A stretch of 64,000 bases of DNA from Yersinia proxima (GTDB lineage: Bacteria > Pseudomonadota > Gammaproteobacteria > Enterobacterales > Enterobacteriaceae): the NCBI RefSeq assembly GCF_902170785.1, contig NZ_CABHYG010000004.1:868001-932000 (forward strand). The letters are read 5' to 3'. Numbering within the stretch: the stretch's first letter is position 1; every line of letters begins with the position of its first letter. Of the stretch, positions 37,526 to 47,113 are shown one piece after another. The translations under genes and the position numbers were made by a program. The notes beneath the pieces are model-generated. The model saw only the letters and a list, made by a program, of their open reading frames with translations, was not told the DNA's origin and did not search any database.

Positions 37526-39108
37526 TACTGACAGGTCCATTTCCAGCTATCGAGGCTATTGAGCAGTGACCATGAGCCGTGGATTTCCGGCGCACCTTTG
37601 CCTAAATCGACACAATTATTGGCCAGATACGTATGCTGGATATTCAATAACCATGCCCATGCCGCATCGCCCCGAATACCGGTACCGGTGGTACCGTCCC
37701 AATCCACTTGTTGCCAAAATGGCACGGCTTGCTCCCAAGTTTTGGCATCCAGCGCTTGTTGCAGATGTTTATCCACCACCGGGTTCTGGTAGTAGCCCGG
37801 ATTATAATATTCCACCCCCGCCGCTTTGCTGCTGTAGTGGTGATACAACTCCATCGGGTCAAGGCTGCCCCAACCAAACAAGGTCGGGTTGGCGTGCATA
37901 TTCCGTTCTACCGTTTCCCAGCTACCGGATTTCAAATCAACCTCAATACCGATAGGTTTGAGCATGGAACGTACCGCCTGCGCTAAGTCGCGGCGAGTGG
38001 TATCACCGCTGGCATACCAAAGTGTGATTTTAGCCGGAACACCATTTTTCTCTCTTATACCCGCGCTGTTCAACTTCCAGCCAGCCTGCTCCAATATCTG
38101 TTTGGCTGTTTCAATATCACCATCTTTGATGGCTGAGTCCGGATTATTCCATGGCAACCCCTGCACGCCGCTATAGGCAGGAATAGCATGGCCTTCCATG
38201 ATTTGGTCAGCCAGCAGTTGGCGGTCAATGGCGTAGTTAATCGCGCGACGAATCGCGACATCGGCGGTGACATCATTACCAATTGGGTAACCCTGTGCAT
38301 CCTTTTTACCCGCTGGCGTGGTAGGGAACACAATGCCCCGGTTTTCCACACTCGGCCTGACCCATAATTTCATGTTATTAACCTGGCCAACCGCCATAGA
38401 CGGAGGAATACGAACTACGCCTAACTGCCCACTTTGCGCGGCCGCAAAAGCGCTGTCTTCATCCAGGAACACAAAAATCAGCTTGTCGAAATCATTTTTG
38501 TTGCCCGCATAATAAGGGTTTGCTTCGACAATCATTTGTTGACCCGGTTGGAAGCTCACTAAGCGGTATGGGCCGGCACCAATAGGTTTTTGCGCATAGG
38601 TTTTAGCATCATATTTATCCGCTGAAACAATCCCCAGTGAGCCCAATACGTTCACAAAGGTGCTTTGTGGCGCTTTCAATTGAATGCGAACATTAAGAGG
38701 GTCAATGACTTCTGCACTGACGAAGTTACCCATATCAACCTTGCCGCCGCTGGCAGCCGCATTGTTGTAGGTAAACGCCACATCTTTGGCGGTCAAAGGC
38801 GAGCCGTCGGAGAATTTAAGATCTGGTTTGAGTGTCAGAGTCCAGGTTTTGCCATCATCACTGGTTTTATAATCGCTAAGTAAAAAACCATTCCAACTGA
38901 GATCTTCATTTTGTTTGAGTAACGGGCTGTGCAGCAGCAGATAACTGCCATGACTCCAACCTAGCATGGGGTCAAAACCTTCGGTTGGCTCGTCACCAAT
39001 AGCCAGTTGTAGTGTGTGAGTTGGCGTTGCAGCACTGACTGGAACAGAAAAAGCACTTAATAGAGCGGCTGTCAGCAAGGTATTTCGGAGCCATAGACGT
39101 TTAGACAT
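37525..39108 (-). CDS. yntA: Nickel ABC transporter substrate-binding protein (YntA-like)
   Basis: A 527-residue periplasmic binding protein of the SBP_bac_5 (peptide/nickel) family. A signal peptide ends near VPVSAATP (about residue 26). Family blocks include KFSDGSPLTAKDVAFTYNNA and AIRRAINYAIDR. It is first of five overlapping genes, and yntABCDE is described in Yersinia as a nickel uptake system. The ligand (bare Ni2+ or a nickel chelate) cannot be read from sequence. It ends close to the urease region and shares its direction. Confidence 0.87.
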   Translation of the reverse strand: MSKRLWLRNTLLTAALLSAFSVPVSAATPTHTLQLAIGDEPTEGFDPMLGWSHGSYLLLHSPLLKQNEDLSWNGFLLSDYKTSDDGKTWTLTLKPDLKFSDGSPLTAKDVAFTYNNAAASGGKVDMGNFVSAEVIDPLNVRIQLKAPQSTFVNVLGSLGIVSADKYDAKTYAQKPIGAGPYRLVSFQPGQQMIVEANPYYAGNKNDFDKLIFVFLDEDSAFAAAQSGQLGVVRIPPSMAVGQVNNMKLWVRPSVENRGIVFPTTPAGKKDAQGYPIGNDVTADVAIRRAINYAIDRQLLADQIMEGHAIPAYSGVQGLPWNNPDSAIKDGDIETAKQILEQAGWKLNSAGIREKNGVPAKITLWYASGDTTRRDLAQAVRSMLKPIGIEVDLKSGSWETVERNMHANPTLFGWGSLDPMELYHHYSSKAAGVEYYNPGYYQNPVVDKHLQQALDAKTWEQAVPFWQQVDWDGTTGTGIRGDAAWAWLLNIQHTYLANNCVDLGKGAPEIHGSWSLLNSLDSWKWTCQ

Positions 39109-39711
39109 GAATCATCCTTTGATAAATTAGCTAGCGAATATAGGGCATTGCCTGTCAGACAAAGATTCAACAAGTAATTAAGCGTAGCACTAAACATTAA
39201 TATGGGTAACGTGCACCTTATTTAGCATTAATGACCAATTTTCTGCTCAATTATTAGATATTTAAAGCATTTATGTGACAAATGTCAGATTTAGATGAGG
39301 CAAATCAAAAAAATCCAAGGTAGAAATAAAATAGATTAAAAATAAAATTGATCTATATCTAAAAAAGTCACAAAAAATAGAGAGCTTAAAAGGCTTGAAA
39401 TAATCTTTAAAGAGTGGATTAATAATAGACTTACCTATTAGTCAGGGCTTACCAAGAGACTCAACCTATTGATTAGGCTGCTTACTAGTTAAGGGGATTT
39501 AATCAAGGTGATAAATGACATGTGAATCCCTTTAGATATTATTATTTATTTAAAACAATCAGAAAGAATGGCCAATAATAAGGTAAATCCCAACCGAGGA
39601 TCAGTATCCACTGATTGAAACTTACCATAATATAAGGGAGAAGAGAGTGATTTAGTAGACATTCCTGAGTATAGAAATGCCTTTAATGATTAATCTTAAA
39701 TCGACTATTTT
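39109..39711. other. AT-rich gap upstream of yntA
   Basis: About 600 bases containing the ynt promoter. I see no ORF with family features, no repeat and no RNA gene. Confidence 0.6.
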
Positions 39712-40521
39712 TTATTCGCCCCCCAACATTGAACGTAAAATAGCGCCTGCATCACCTGGGGGAAGTTTCAATATTTGGCTGTACATATCAATGGACATGT
39801 CGCAGATCTTTTCACGATCAACATCAGGGCTCGCTGGGTTTGAGAACATCTGTAAATCATTGCCATACTGCTGTTTCATTTGCGCCACAATAGTATTGAG
39901 TTTGTTTTTATACTCTTGATTTTCCGGATTTATTACGCCACCAGCGGAAATTTCAAACAGGCGATTAATCGAATCTAAATCACGTAATTGCAACTCTTTA
40001 GGTAGAGCTTTTGTAGCATTAACGCCCCCACTCACTTGTGGAAATAATGCCTTGAAACAAAGATGTTCGCTGCGATGATTGGCCTGATAATAACGCAATT
40101 CTTCCAGGATAATATTCATATAATCGATAACGTCTTTATCGGGTGCATGTCGAATTCGTTGTACGATTAGGCCTGAGACAGTCTGCTTCATTTCATCAAT
40201 CAGTTGTTGCTCAGAATGTCCTTCTTTCTTTGATTTGAGGAAGTTGTCAATCAACTGAGTATAAAGGGCAGGCTCTTGCTGTTTCAGTGTTTGGAAGACA
40301 GGATAACCTTCAAATGAACGCTCTATCTGCGCTCTATCATTGCTTCGAAGCCCATTCGGATTAATATAATGGTAATAAATGATATTCCCAACAATAATGG
40401 GGATAATAACCCATAAAATAGCGCCTAACTTGCCCAATTTATTTCTGTTGCGTAATCCTGTTGTAATAACGCCTAAAGCCGCAGCAATACCAGCAGATAT
40501 CAAGACCTCCGTCCAATTCAC
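39712..40521 (-). CDS. Membrane-anchored protein of unknown function
   Basis: A 269-residue protein with two N-terminal hydrophobic segments (about residues 7-22 and 33-51) separated by a basic loop (LRNRNKLGKLG). The remaining 215 residues are soluble, helix-rich and charged, with no motif I recognise. It could be a membrane sensor or scaffold. It stands alone between the ynt operon and a small membrane protein gene. Confidence 0.6.
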   Translation of the reverse strand: MNWTEVLISAGIAAALGVITTGLRNRNKLGKLGAILWVIIPIIVGNIIYYHYINPNGLRSNDRAQIERSFEGYPVFQTLKQQEPALYTQLIDNFLKSKKEGHSEQQLIDEMKQTVSGLIVQRIRHAPDKDVIDYMNIILEELRYYQANHRSEHLCFKALFPQVSGGVNATKALPKELQLRDLDSINRLFEISAGGVINPENQEYKNKLNTIVAQMKQQYGNDLQMFSNPASPDVDREKICDMSIDMYSQILKLPPGDAGAILRSMLGGE

Positions 40522-40636
40522 AATCCACTCCTTTATGTTATAAATATTAAAATAGTGAAACTATTTAACCGTGACTTATATTAAAAATCTTAATCTACTG
40601 CCTATCCGTCAGAATCAAGGCCATTTACCGGAAAAC

Positions 40637-40945
40637 TCACTGGAGGGGTTGATACGTCATTTCGTAAAAATAATCACTAAATGGCAGTTCATAAATAGCA
40701 CGAGTGCTATCCAATAGCGGGGGAAGAACTCTCGATTCACAACGAGTGGCGTCTTCAGTTGGGTATTCGCGCTGACAATAACCCCGCGGGCTATCAATAA
40801 AAGCCATCTTAGGTGTTCGCTTGAGCACCAAAACTTTGCCCTCGCTAACATCCACCTGCGGTTCAATAAAAAAGAAACTGAGCTGCGATACGAACGCCGT
40901 GACACCAACCGCCACCACGATCACCCACAGATAAACAGAGCGCAT
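40637..40945 (-). CDS. Small membrane-anchored protein of unknown function
   Basis: A 102-residue protein with one N-terminal hydrophobic segment (VYLWVIVVAVGVTAFVSQLS), possibly an uncleaved signal anchor, then a periplasmic-looking domain containing two cysteines (CQREYPTEDATRC). The start at 40945 (MRSVYLW) is preferred because the upstream codons add no family sequence. It is in the same direction as, and upstream of, the 269-residue membrane protein. No family is recognised. Confidence 0.55.
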   Translation of the reverse strand: MRSVYLWVIVVAVGVTAFVSQLSFFFIEPQVDVSEGKVLVLKRTPKMAFIDSPRGYCQREYPTEDATRCESRVLPPLLDSTRAIYELPFSDYFYEMTYQPLQ

Positions 40946-41054
40946 ACAGAATTCCTGCAATGAATAAAACCGCTATTACTCTACCAGCTAACGCGTTATG
41001 AGTGCCAAGAATAATAGCGGTAATGACAATGATACGAGGGATACAAAGCCAAAC

Positions 41055-41492
41055 TCAAATAGAACAACCACAACTAACCACATCTGCATTTTCATTCGTG
41101 GAACCCACCAAAGGTAGCCCCTCATCACGCCACCCTATCACCCCTCCTATCATCTCTTTAACCGCGTAGCCAAGCTGGCTTAGATTGACTGCGGCACGAT
41201 GAACACCATTACAGTGCGGCCCAGCACAATAAATCACAAATAGCGTGTCCATTGGGTAATGAGAATGCAAAGTTGCCGTCATTAATCGATGGGGAATATT
41301 GATAGATCCAGGCACATGTGCCGACGCAAATGTAGCCTCACTACGTACATCCACCAAAACAAAGTCCACAGTCCCCTGTTGCTGGCTGGAGTAAACATCT
41401 GAACAATCCGTTTCAAATGCCAAACGCTGAGAAAAGTGCTGCAATGCCCGCTCTGGAGATGCGGGTGGAATCTGACTAACTAAACTACTCAT
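41055..41492 (-). CDS. Rhodanese-like protein
   Basis: A 145-residue single-domain rhodanese. The CH2A-like block DFVLVDVRSEATFASAHVPG and the active-site loop with Cys89 in YCAGPHCNG, then GGVIGWRDEGLP, are clear. Rhodaneses transfer sulfane sulfur or sense reactive species; the partner here is unknown. It ends in CGCSI, an unusual cysteine-rich tail. It is divergent from the ftrA-like gene with a 96-bp shared region, suggesting control by FtrA. Confidence 0.88.
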   Translation of the reverse strand: MSSLVSQIPPASPERALQHFSQRLAFETDCSDVYSSQQQGTVDFVLVDVRSEATFASAHVPGSINIPHRLMTATLHSHYPMDTLFVIYCAGPHCNGVHRAAVNLSQLGYAVKEMIGGVIGWRDEGLPLVGSTNENADVVSCGCSI

Positions 41493-41588
41493 ATGATTTC
41501 TCCGTTAAATAATCCTAAGCATCACTTTATGAAATGGTGCTAGCCGATTACAGTGGCAGAAATGACAATAAACCACTGAGATACGCCA

Positions 41589-42572
41589 ATGAATCATTCA
41601 GCCATCGGGAGTGTGAAACAAGAGCCAGGTCTGGTCGCTACCTTGGCTTATGATGGTCTATGCTTGTTTGAGTTTGGTATTGCGCAGGAAATATTCGGTC
41701 TGGCTCGCCCAGAATTTGATTTCCCTTGGTATCAGCATCAAGTGGTTGGTGTGGATAAACACATTTCTACGGCCAATGGTGGTCTACACATTCACGTGGA
41801 TGCCGGGTTGGATTTACTGGAACAAGCTAAAACTATTGTTATTCCCGGCTGGCGCAGTCCTGACGCTCCCCCTCCAACAGCACTTACAGAGGCTTTGCAA
41901 CGAGCAACTGCACGCGGCGCGCGTATTATATCTATCTGTTCCGGTGTTTTTGTGCTGGCAGCGGCGGGATTATTGCACGGCAAAAGCGCCACCACTCATT
42001 GGCGCTATACCGACTATTTGGCGCAACGCTATCCCGATATTCATGTCGATGCGAATGTGCTGTATGTCGATGAAGGGCAAATTATCACCTCAGCAGGTAG
42101 CAGTGCCGGAATAGATGCCTGCTTGCACCTGATAACCCGTGATTTTGGTGCCCAAGTCGCCAATCAGGTAGCACGGCGATTAGTCATGGCCCCACAACGC
42201 CGTGGCGGGCAACAGCAATTTATTCCTACACCGGTCGCTAAAGCATCCCATCGGGATATGGCAAAACTGATGGAGCGAGTGCGTGGACAGTTAGACCAAA
42301 ATTGGACCATCAACCAGATGGCTGCCGAATTGGCGCTTAGTGAAAGAACCTTTGTGCGACATTTTTGCGCAGCTACCGGTCAAACACCTAAAATATGGCT
42401 ACAACACGAGAGAATGCACAAAGCGAAGGCGTTACTGGAAAGGGATCAGATTAATATTGCTGGCATTGCGGAGTATTGTGGATTTCAGACGATTGAAGGT
42501 TTTAGAAATGCATTTCGCCAAATAGTGGGTATTACGCCTGCGGTATATCGGCGACAGTTTAAATATAATTAG
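41589..42572 (+). CDS. ftrA: FtrA-like transcriptional regulator (DJ-1/AraC)
   Basis: A 327-residue regulator with an N-terminal DJ-1/PfpI-like domain (about 15-200; IVIPGWRSPDAPPP and ISICSGVFVLAAAGLL, with the nucleophile-elbow cysteine) and a C-terminal AraC helix-turn-helix pair (WTINQMAAELALSERTFVRHF and IAGIAEYCGFQTIEGFRNAF). This is the GlxA/FtrA architecture. The adjacent divergent rhodanese gene is a common FtrA neighbour. The ligand is unknown. Confidence 0.88.
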   Translation: MNHSAIGSVKQEPGLVATLAYDGLCLFEFGIAQEIFGLARPEFDFPWYQHQVVGVDKHISTANGGLHIHVDAGLDLLEQAKTIVIPGWRSPDAPPPTALTEALQRATARGARIISICSGVFVLAAAGLLHGKSATTHWRYTDYLAQRYPDIHVDANVLYVDEGQIITSAGSSAGIDACLHLITRDFGAQVANQVARRLVMAPQRRGGQQQFIPTPVAKASHRDMAKLMERVRGQLDQNWTINQMAAELALSERTFVRHFCAATGQTPKIWLQHERMHKAKALLERDQINIAGIAEYCGFQTIEGFRNAFRQIVGITPAVYRRQFKYN

Positions 42573-42618
42573 CGTCACTATCTTATAAGAATAAAATTAT
42601 ATAAACCGTAGAAAGTAA

Positions 42619-42646
42619 AAAACCCCGCTATATAGCGAGGTTTTCT
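42619..42646. terminator. Bidirectional terminator between ftrA and csp
   Basis: AACCCCGCTA and TAGCGAGGTT form a stem with one mismatch, with A-run on the left and T-run on the right, between convergent genes. Confidence 0.8.
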
Positions 42647-42660
42647 TATGACTGTATAAA

Positions 42661-42873
42661 TTACAGTGCGACTACGTTTACAGCTGAAGGGCCTTTCTGG
42701 CCTTGCTCGATGCTGAACTCTACTTTCTGGCCTTCATCAAGACTTTTGAAATCATTGCTCTGGATTGCAGAGAAATGTACGAATACATCTTTGCTGCCGT
42801 CTGCAGGAGAAATAAAACCAAAACCTTTACCAGCATCAAACCATTTTACTAAACCAGTCATTTTATTAGACAT
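42661..42873 (-). CDS. Cold-shock protein (CspA family)
   Basis: A 70-residue CspA-family protein. Both RNA-binding motifs are intact: RNP1 KGFGFI and RNP2 VFVHF, with the opening [15 protein letters not shown]. It acts as an RNA chaperone. It is closest to CspC/CspE-type proteins in sequence, but the exact paralogue cannot be fixed. The start at 42873 (MSNKMTG) is the family start; the longer frame is leader. The 384-bp gap upstream probably includes a long 5' leader. Confidence 0.93.
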   Translation of the reverse strand: MSNKMTGLVKWFDAGKGFGFISPADGSKDVFVHFSAIQSNDFKSLDEGQKVEFSIEQGQKGPSAVNVVAL

Positions 42874-43257
42874 AGAGGTATTTCCTTCATTATTTTGTGC
42901 CAACATGTGGCAATTGAGGTCTGCTTATCAAGAGTTACTTATGGGGGCACTAAAGAAGGAAATTCGTCGGAGAAGTGATGTCTAAAAATATCGCTTTAAC
43001 TAGGAACTACTTTACTTAAATGGCTTACATAAATAGGTCTGTACTACAAACCGATGAAGCTATTAACGCATGCTGAGATATTAATAGCAAGGCTTATTTA
43101 TTTCGCACATTGATGAAAGATGCCAAAAAATTATGATAAAACAATCACAGTTGTATTGCTGCACGTTGCAATGAAAGACACATTCTAGCGGATGAGGTTA
43201 TGCTCAGACTTCGCTATACTGCCACTGAAAATCGGAAGCCGTCATAAAGGAAAAGCA
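42874..43257. other. Gap upstream of csp: probable long leader and promoters
   Basis: 384 bases between divergent genes. Long, structured leaders are usual for csp genes, but I could not place a promoter or cold box with confidence. No ORF is supported. Confidence 0.5.
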
Positions 43258-43596
43258 ATGACAATGCGTGAGATTGAAGTAAAGTTTCTTAATGCAATGA
43301 GTGAGTTGCAGTCAACTTTTGAGAAGCAACATCAGACATGGCAGGCAAGCTATAACGCGCTGCAACATGAGCTGGAGCAGTCAAAAGCACGAGAAGCCGC
43401 ATTGCGGGCTAAAAATGATATGCTGCTGAGGAAGCTCAACACAGCAAATACATTACCCGAACAACATTCACTGGTCAGGCAGATCAAAATGCTGGGCGCG
43501 CACCTTGACGCATTGGCGAAAGAGGCCGCAGCATTTAATCATCATCTGAATAATCAGCAGAAAAACAGCGATAATTTTAGTGGCGATAATCAGTAA
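43258..43596 (+). CDS. Coiled-coil protein of unknown function
   Basis: A 112-residue, mostly helical protein. Residues about 10-95 are strongly heptad-like with many Glu, Gln, Leu and Lys (ELQSTFEKQHQTWQASYNAL and KAREAALRAKNDMLLRKL), indicating a coiled coil. The layout loosely resembles MbeD-type plasmid proteins, but that is not firm. The start at 43258 follows AAAGGAAAA; the frame extends upstream without a ribosome-binding site. Confidence 0.6.
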   Translation: MTMREIEVKFLNAMSELQSTFEKQHQTWQASYNALQHELEQSKAREAALRAKNDMLLRKLNTANTLPEQHSLVRQIKMLGAHLDALAKEAAAFNHHLNNQQKNSDNFSGDNQ

Positions 43597-43686
43597 AAAT
43601 TTCGTTGATTTATCGATAGCGACGACTGAGCAGCCAGATAGTTTTATGTTGTCAATTTCACCTTTAATGGCGCAAAGAAACACGAC

Positions 43687-44136
43687 ATGACGTGGATAAT
43701 TATTGCTGTTTTAATTGTAGTTTTTATTGTGGGTTATCGTGTAATGACTTCAGATACCCGCAAGTCTGTGGATACACTGGCTAATTTACTGAAGATAAAA
43801 CCGATTTATATTGAATCCATGCTGCAAGAGATGGGGCAGCGTCAAACACAAATGTTTATTCGCTCCACCAGCAATGGCTATGCCGAAGATGTCAGAAAGG
43901 CAGCTTATCTGGTCTTTATCTACCAAACCTTTATCAAAGATCCTTCCGATGAAAATGTGATGCAATGGCGAAATACACTTATTCGTTCGCATATTTCCCC
44001 CATACTCACTGCTGAACATACTGAAGCGGCTTTATTTTATTTTGCTGAACTGGATTTAGATGCCTTTGAATTAGCACAATTTCGCCGCAATTATAATCTG
44101 CAATTTAATCAGGAAGCTGACGCCGTATTGCATTGA
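43687..44136 (+). CDS. yicN: DUF1198 inner-membrane protein (YicN-like)
   Basis: A 149-residue protein opening with a single membrane helix (WIIIAVLIVVFIVGYRV), followed by a helical cytoplasmic domain with the DUF1198 pattern (KSVDTLANLLKI, PIYIESMLQEMG, and a closing RRNYNLQFN). E. coli YicN has the same length and layout; its role is unknown. It lies 90 nt after the coiled-coil gene and may share its transcript. Confidence 0.8.
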   Translation: MTWIIIAVLIVVFIVGYRVMTSDTRKSVDTLANLLKIKPIYIESMLQEMGQRQTQMFIRSTSNGYAEDVRKAAYLVFIYQTFIKDPSDENVMQWRNTLIRSHISPILTAEHTEAALFYFAELDLDAFELAQFRRNYNLQFNQEADAVLH

Positions 44137-44186
44137 TGATGACATTACGGCGCGATGAAATTAATGGCGGCAAAGATGGGTAAAAA

Positions 44187-44522
44187 TTACGGGAACATAC
44201 TGTTCAGGTAGCGTAATAACATTTCCCTTGAACTAAAGCCGTGGGCAATACCGTAGCGATCTTCTGTTTCTCCCGCGAGATAAAGCGGAAACTCCAGATA
44301 TTTGTCACTGATGCGAAGTGTTGCCGTCGGTGTGGCAAACAACAAACTTTTATCTTTTTGCGCCGGGTGGATAACCAATGCTGTCCTGCCCATGCGAGCC
44401 TCCCGGTTGACATAAACGTAATGCTCCGCTTTCCGATAACCGTAAGCCTGATCAACAGTATAATCCCGCTCAAAACCGGCATTCTCCAAAACCCTAGCCA
44501 CTTCATCTGGCCGTAAATACAT
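44187..44522 (-). CDS. ygaC: DUF2002 family protein (YgaC-like)
   Basis: A 111-residue soluble protein close to E. coli YgaC: the opening [17 protein letters not shown], then [27 protein letters not shown], and FPLYLAGE...YGIAHGFSS near the end. The family has a known fold but no known function; in E. coli ygaC is Fur-regulated. I see no clear Fur box here. It is convergent with yicN. Confidence 0.85.
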   Translation of the reverse strand: MYLRPDEVARVLENAGFERDYTVDQAYGYRKAEHYVYVNREARMGRTALVIHPAQKDKSLLFATPTATLRISDKYLEFPLYLAGETEDRYGIAHGFSSREMLLRYLNSMFP

Positions 44523-44619
44523 TTATTTCCCCTCTTTTTGACTACTATTGAGCGACCTTACCGTAATAAATAAGGGAAACCACGTATTTATTGGCTCAAA
44601 GCGACTATTTCGGAATAGT

Positions 44620-45861
44620 CTACACGCCATCAAGCCGGGCGACATTATCCCGACGCTGTTGTTGCTGTAATAACCGCAAGGTGAGCAATACCCCGAAGGC
44701 CACCATCAAGGCGGCCCCCAGATAAATTGCCGGTATGCCGAATTGACCAATAGCCAACCCCGCCAATGGACCGGTAATCCCGAGCCCCAAATCAAGAAAG
44801 GCAGAATAGGTGCCAAGCGCGGTGCCCTGATTCTGCGGTTCCACTTGTTTAACAGCCTCAACGCCCAAGGCAGGAAAGACCAGCGAGAAACCGGCTCCGG
44901 CCAAAAATGCACCGACTTGAACCATCCAGGGTGCTCCTGCCCCCCAAATCAGTAACAAACCGGCGATTTCTATCAAAAAGGAAACCGCTGTTACTTTCAA
45001 ACCACCGTGGCGATCAATACTGTTGCTGAATAACAAGCGGATACCGACAAATGCGACACTAAACAAAGTCAGGGAGAATGCGGCACCGCCCCACCCTTTG
45101 TCGGCATAGAATAGTGTAATAAAGGTAGCAATTACCCCGAAACCCACGGTACCGAAACCCAGCCCCAAACCGTAAAGCCAGATTTTCCCCAGCACCGCGC
45201 GAAAGGCAATACGCTTGCCCGTTACCACCGAAACCGCTGCTTTACGGCTGGCGAACACTAGCGCCAACAGCACGGCCAGGCAGATAAGCCAGGCGATGCC
45301 CGCTAATCCCCAGTGCAGATTAAGATAAACGCCAAGCGGGGCACCTATCGCCATTGCGCCATAAGTTGCCACACCATTCCAGGAAATCACCCGCGCCGTA
45401 TGGATTGATCCCACGACGCCCATACCCCATAAAGTCGAACCGGTACTGGCAAAACTTTCGCCTACCCCCAGAAAAAAGCGGCCAACCACCAGCATCAACA
45501 CACTGATTAATGGCAGGTTATCCAGCCAAAAAGCCAGGCCGCAGAATATCCCGCTAATCCCGCAGCAGCTCAAACCGAATAACACAACTTTTTTTGGCCC
45601 TAATAAATCTGCATATCGTCCGGCATGTGGGCGGCTAACCAAAGTAGCAAAATATTGGGCGCTGATAACCAAACCGGCCAGCAGTGAACTGTAACCCAAA
45701 TGGTTATGGACAAAACCAGGTAATACCGCCAGCGGCAGGCCAATTGTCAGGTAACAAACGAAAGTAAAAATAACAATCGAGAGGATACGTTTATTGATTT
45801 GGCGAGTGCTAAGTGGCGCACTATTCACCACCGCAGGGGCTGAATCAGCAGACATAAACAA
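44620..45861 (-). CDS. MFS transporter, YhhS/YfcJ family
   Basis: A 413-residue major facilitator protein with about 12 membrane segments. The MFS signatures RPHAGRYADLLGPKK (loop 2-3) and RFFLGVGESFASTGSTLWGMG point to the YhhS/YfcJ (UPF0226) group. Members export drugs or metabolites; the substrate here is not known. The start may be 45861 or the ATG two codons on. An AraC-type regulator gene follows upstream in the same direction, 80 nt away. Confidence 0.85.
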   Translation of the reverse strand: MFMSADSAPAVVNSAPLSTRQINKRILSIVIFTFVCYLTIGLPLAVLPGFVHNHLGYSSLLAGLVISAQYFATLVSRPHAGRYADLLGPKKVVLFGLSCCGISGIFCGLAFWLDNLPLISVLMLVVGRFFLGVGESFASTGSTLWGMGVVGSIHTARVISWNGVATYGAMAIGAPLGVYLNLHWGLAGIAWLICLAVLLALVFASRKAAVSVVTGKRIAFRAVLGKIWLYGLGLGFGTVGFGVIATFITLFYADKGWGGAAFSLTLFSVAFVGIRLLFSNSIDRHGGLKVTAVSFLIEIAGLLLIWGAGAPWMVQVGAFLAGAGFSLVFPALGVEAVKQVEPQNQGTALGTYSAFLDLGLGITGPLAGLAIGQFGIPAIYLGAALMVAFGVLLTLRLLQQQQRRDNVARLDGV

Positions 45862-45942
45862 AGCTCAAACAAAAAAGAACATATTCTCACAATACGCCGA
45901 TCAGCTTTCAGGCTGAATCAAATATGTATAATAAAATATTAT

Positions 45943-46950
45943 TTACTTATTATTCCGCGCCTGCTGGTGCTCACGCCACAGCGAGGGAGTCATCCCCTTG
46001 ACCCGCATAAACTCACGGTTGAAGTTAGATTTAGTTTGAAACCCTGCCTCCAACATAATATCGATCACCGGCAGCTCGGTTGTCGCCAATAACTGCGCTG
46101 CCTGTTCAATGCGCAACTGATTGACATATTGCGAGACATTTTGCCCGGTTTGCTGATTAATCGCCTGTGACACTTTTCGCGCGGGCACCCCGACTTTACG
46201 TGCCAACTTAGATAAGTTGAGTTGACTGTCCAGATACAGATCATGGTGTTTTAGGGCCGATAAAATAGTCGAGAACAATTCGTCCAGCGGTTCGCTCTCC
46301 GGCTTATCATCTGCCAGTGCCTCAATGACAGGTTCCGCACGATGAGCACTGGTGAATAACGTGTAACATATTACCAATGTAATCAATAGATTGCTGATAC
46401 TGACTATCACCCCTGCTTGATTTCCGGCAAAAAAGGCATAGTCCACACTGATAATGATGTCGCCCACCCCAGACCCCATTAGCAAAAGAGCCATCAGTAG
46501 CCATAAGCGATAGCTGAGCCAACTTTTTTCTAACGATACCTGCTGTAAGCGATCCTCCCCGGGGCGCAGATAAAGCAGTACTGCCACGCCATATAGCAAA
46601 TAGCTGATAATCACGACCGCATCGAGCCACTGTGGTGCCAGCCATACGCAAACCACGGTGCCAATAGGTGCCAGGCAGTGTTTCCACCATTGCCCCATCC
46701 CCACATTCCCTTTCGCGGTGCTTAATAAAGCTAAATAGGTCAGTGGCGGGATAGTCATGGCAACTATCGGTTGTAGGCCATTAAACAGAGTCAGGTGATA
46801 ACCATAGCGCAACCCAATCAGAGCACTTTGTAATGCACAAACCAGCAATAACAGCAGCAGGAAAACGCCTTGTCGATGGGCTCTAATCAAATAAAAAAAC
46901 AGACCAAAACATAATAAAGACAGTAGAAAAGAGACCGGGATCAGCGGCAT
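45943..46950 (-). CDS. AraC family regulator with membrane-embedded N-terminus
   Basis: A 335-residue protein. The first 200 residues contain about seven hydrophobic segments (for example FLLSLLCFGLFFYLI and LWLLMALLLMGSGVGDIIIS), so the sensor is in the inner membrane. The C-terminal 100 residues hold the AraC helix-turn-helix units (LNLSKLARKVGVPARKVSQAI and VIDIMLEAGFQTKSNFNREF). It lies directly before, and reads toward, the MFS gene, which is its likely target. The signal is unknown. Confidence 0.83.
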   Translation of the reverse strand: MPLIPVSFLLSLLCFGLFFYLIRAHRQGVFLLLLLLVCALQSALIGLRYGYHLTLFNGLQPIVAMTIPPLTYLALLSTAKGNVGMGQWWKHCLAPIGTVVCVWLAPQWLDAVVIISYLLYGVAVLLYLRPGEDRLQQVSLEKSWLSYRLWLLMALLLMGSGVGDIIISVDYAFFAGNQAGVIVSISNLLITLVICYTLFTSAHRAEPVIEALADDKPESEPLDELFSTILSALKHHDLYLDSQLNLSKLARKVGVPARKVSQAINQQTGQNVSQYVNQLRIEQAAQLLATTELPVIDIMLEAGFQTKSNFNREFMRVKGMTPSLWREHQQARNNK

Positions 46951-47113
46951 ACCATTGCCTTAACAAATAGATATCGTGAATAGCTGTTTTGCAGTGTAGA
47001 CAGCCAGATGATTGAAAACAAGCAGGATCAGGGACTGGATCATGATCGAGGTCGCAACAGAATTTATGACTCGCTACGGTCATGGGAAACCCAATCAATC
47101 AGGATGTTACACC

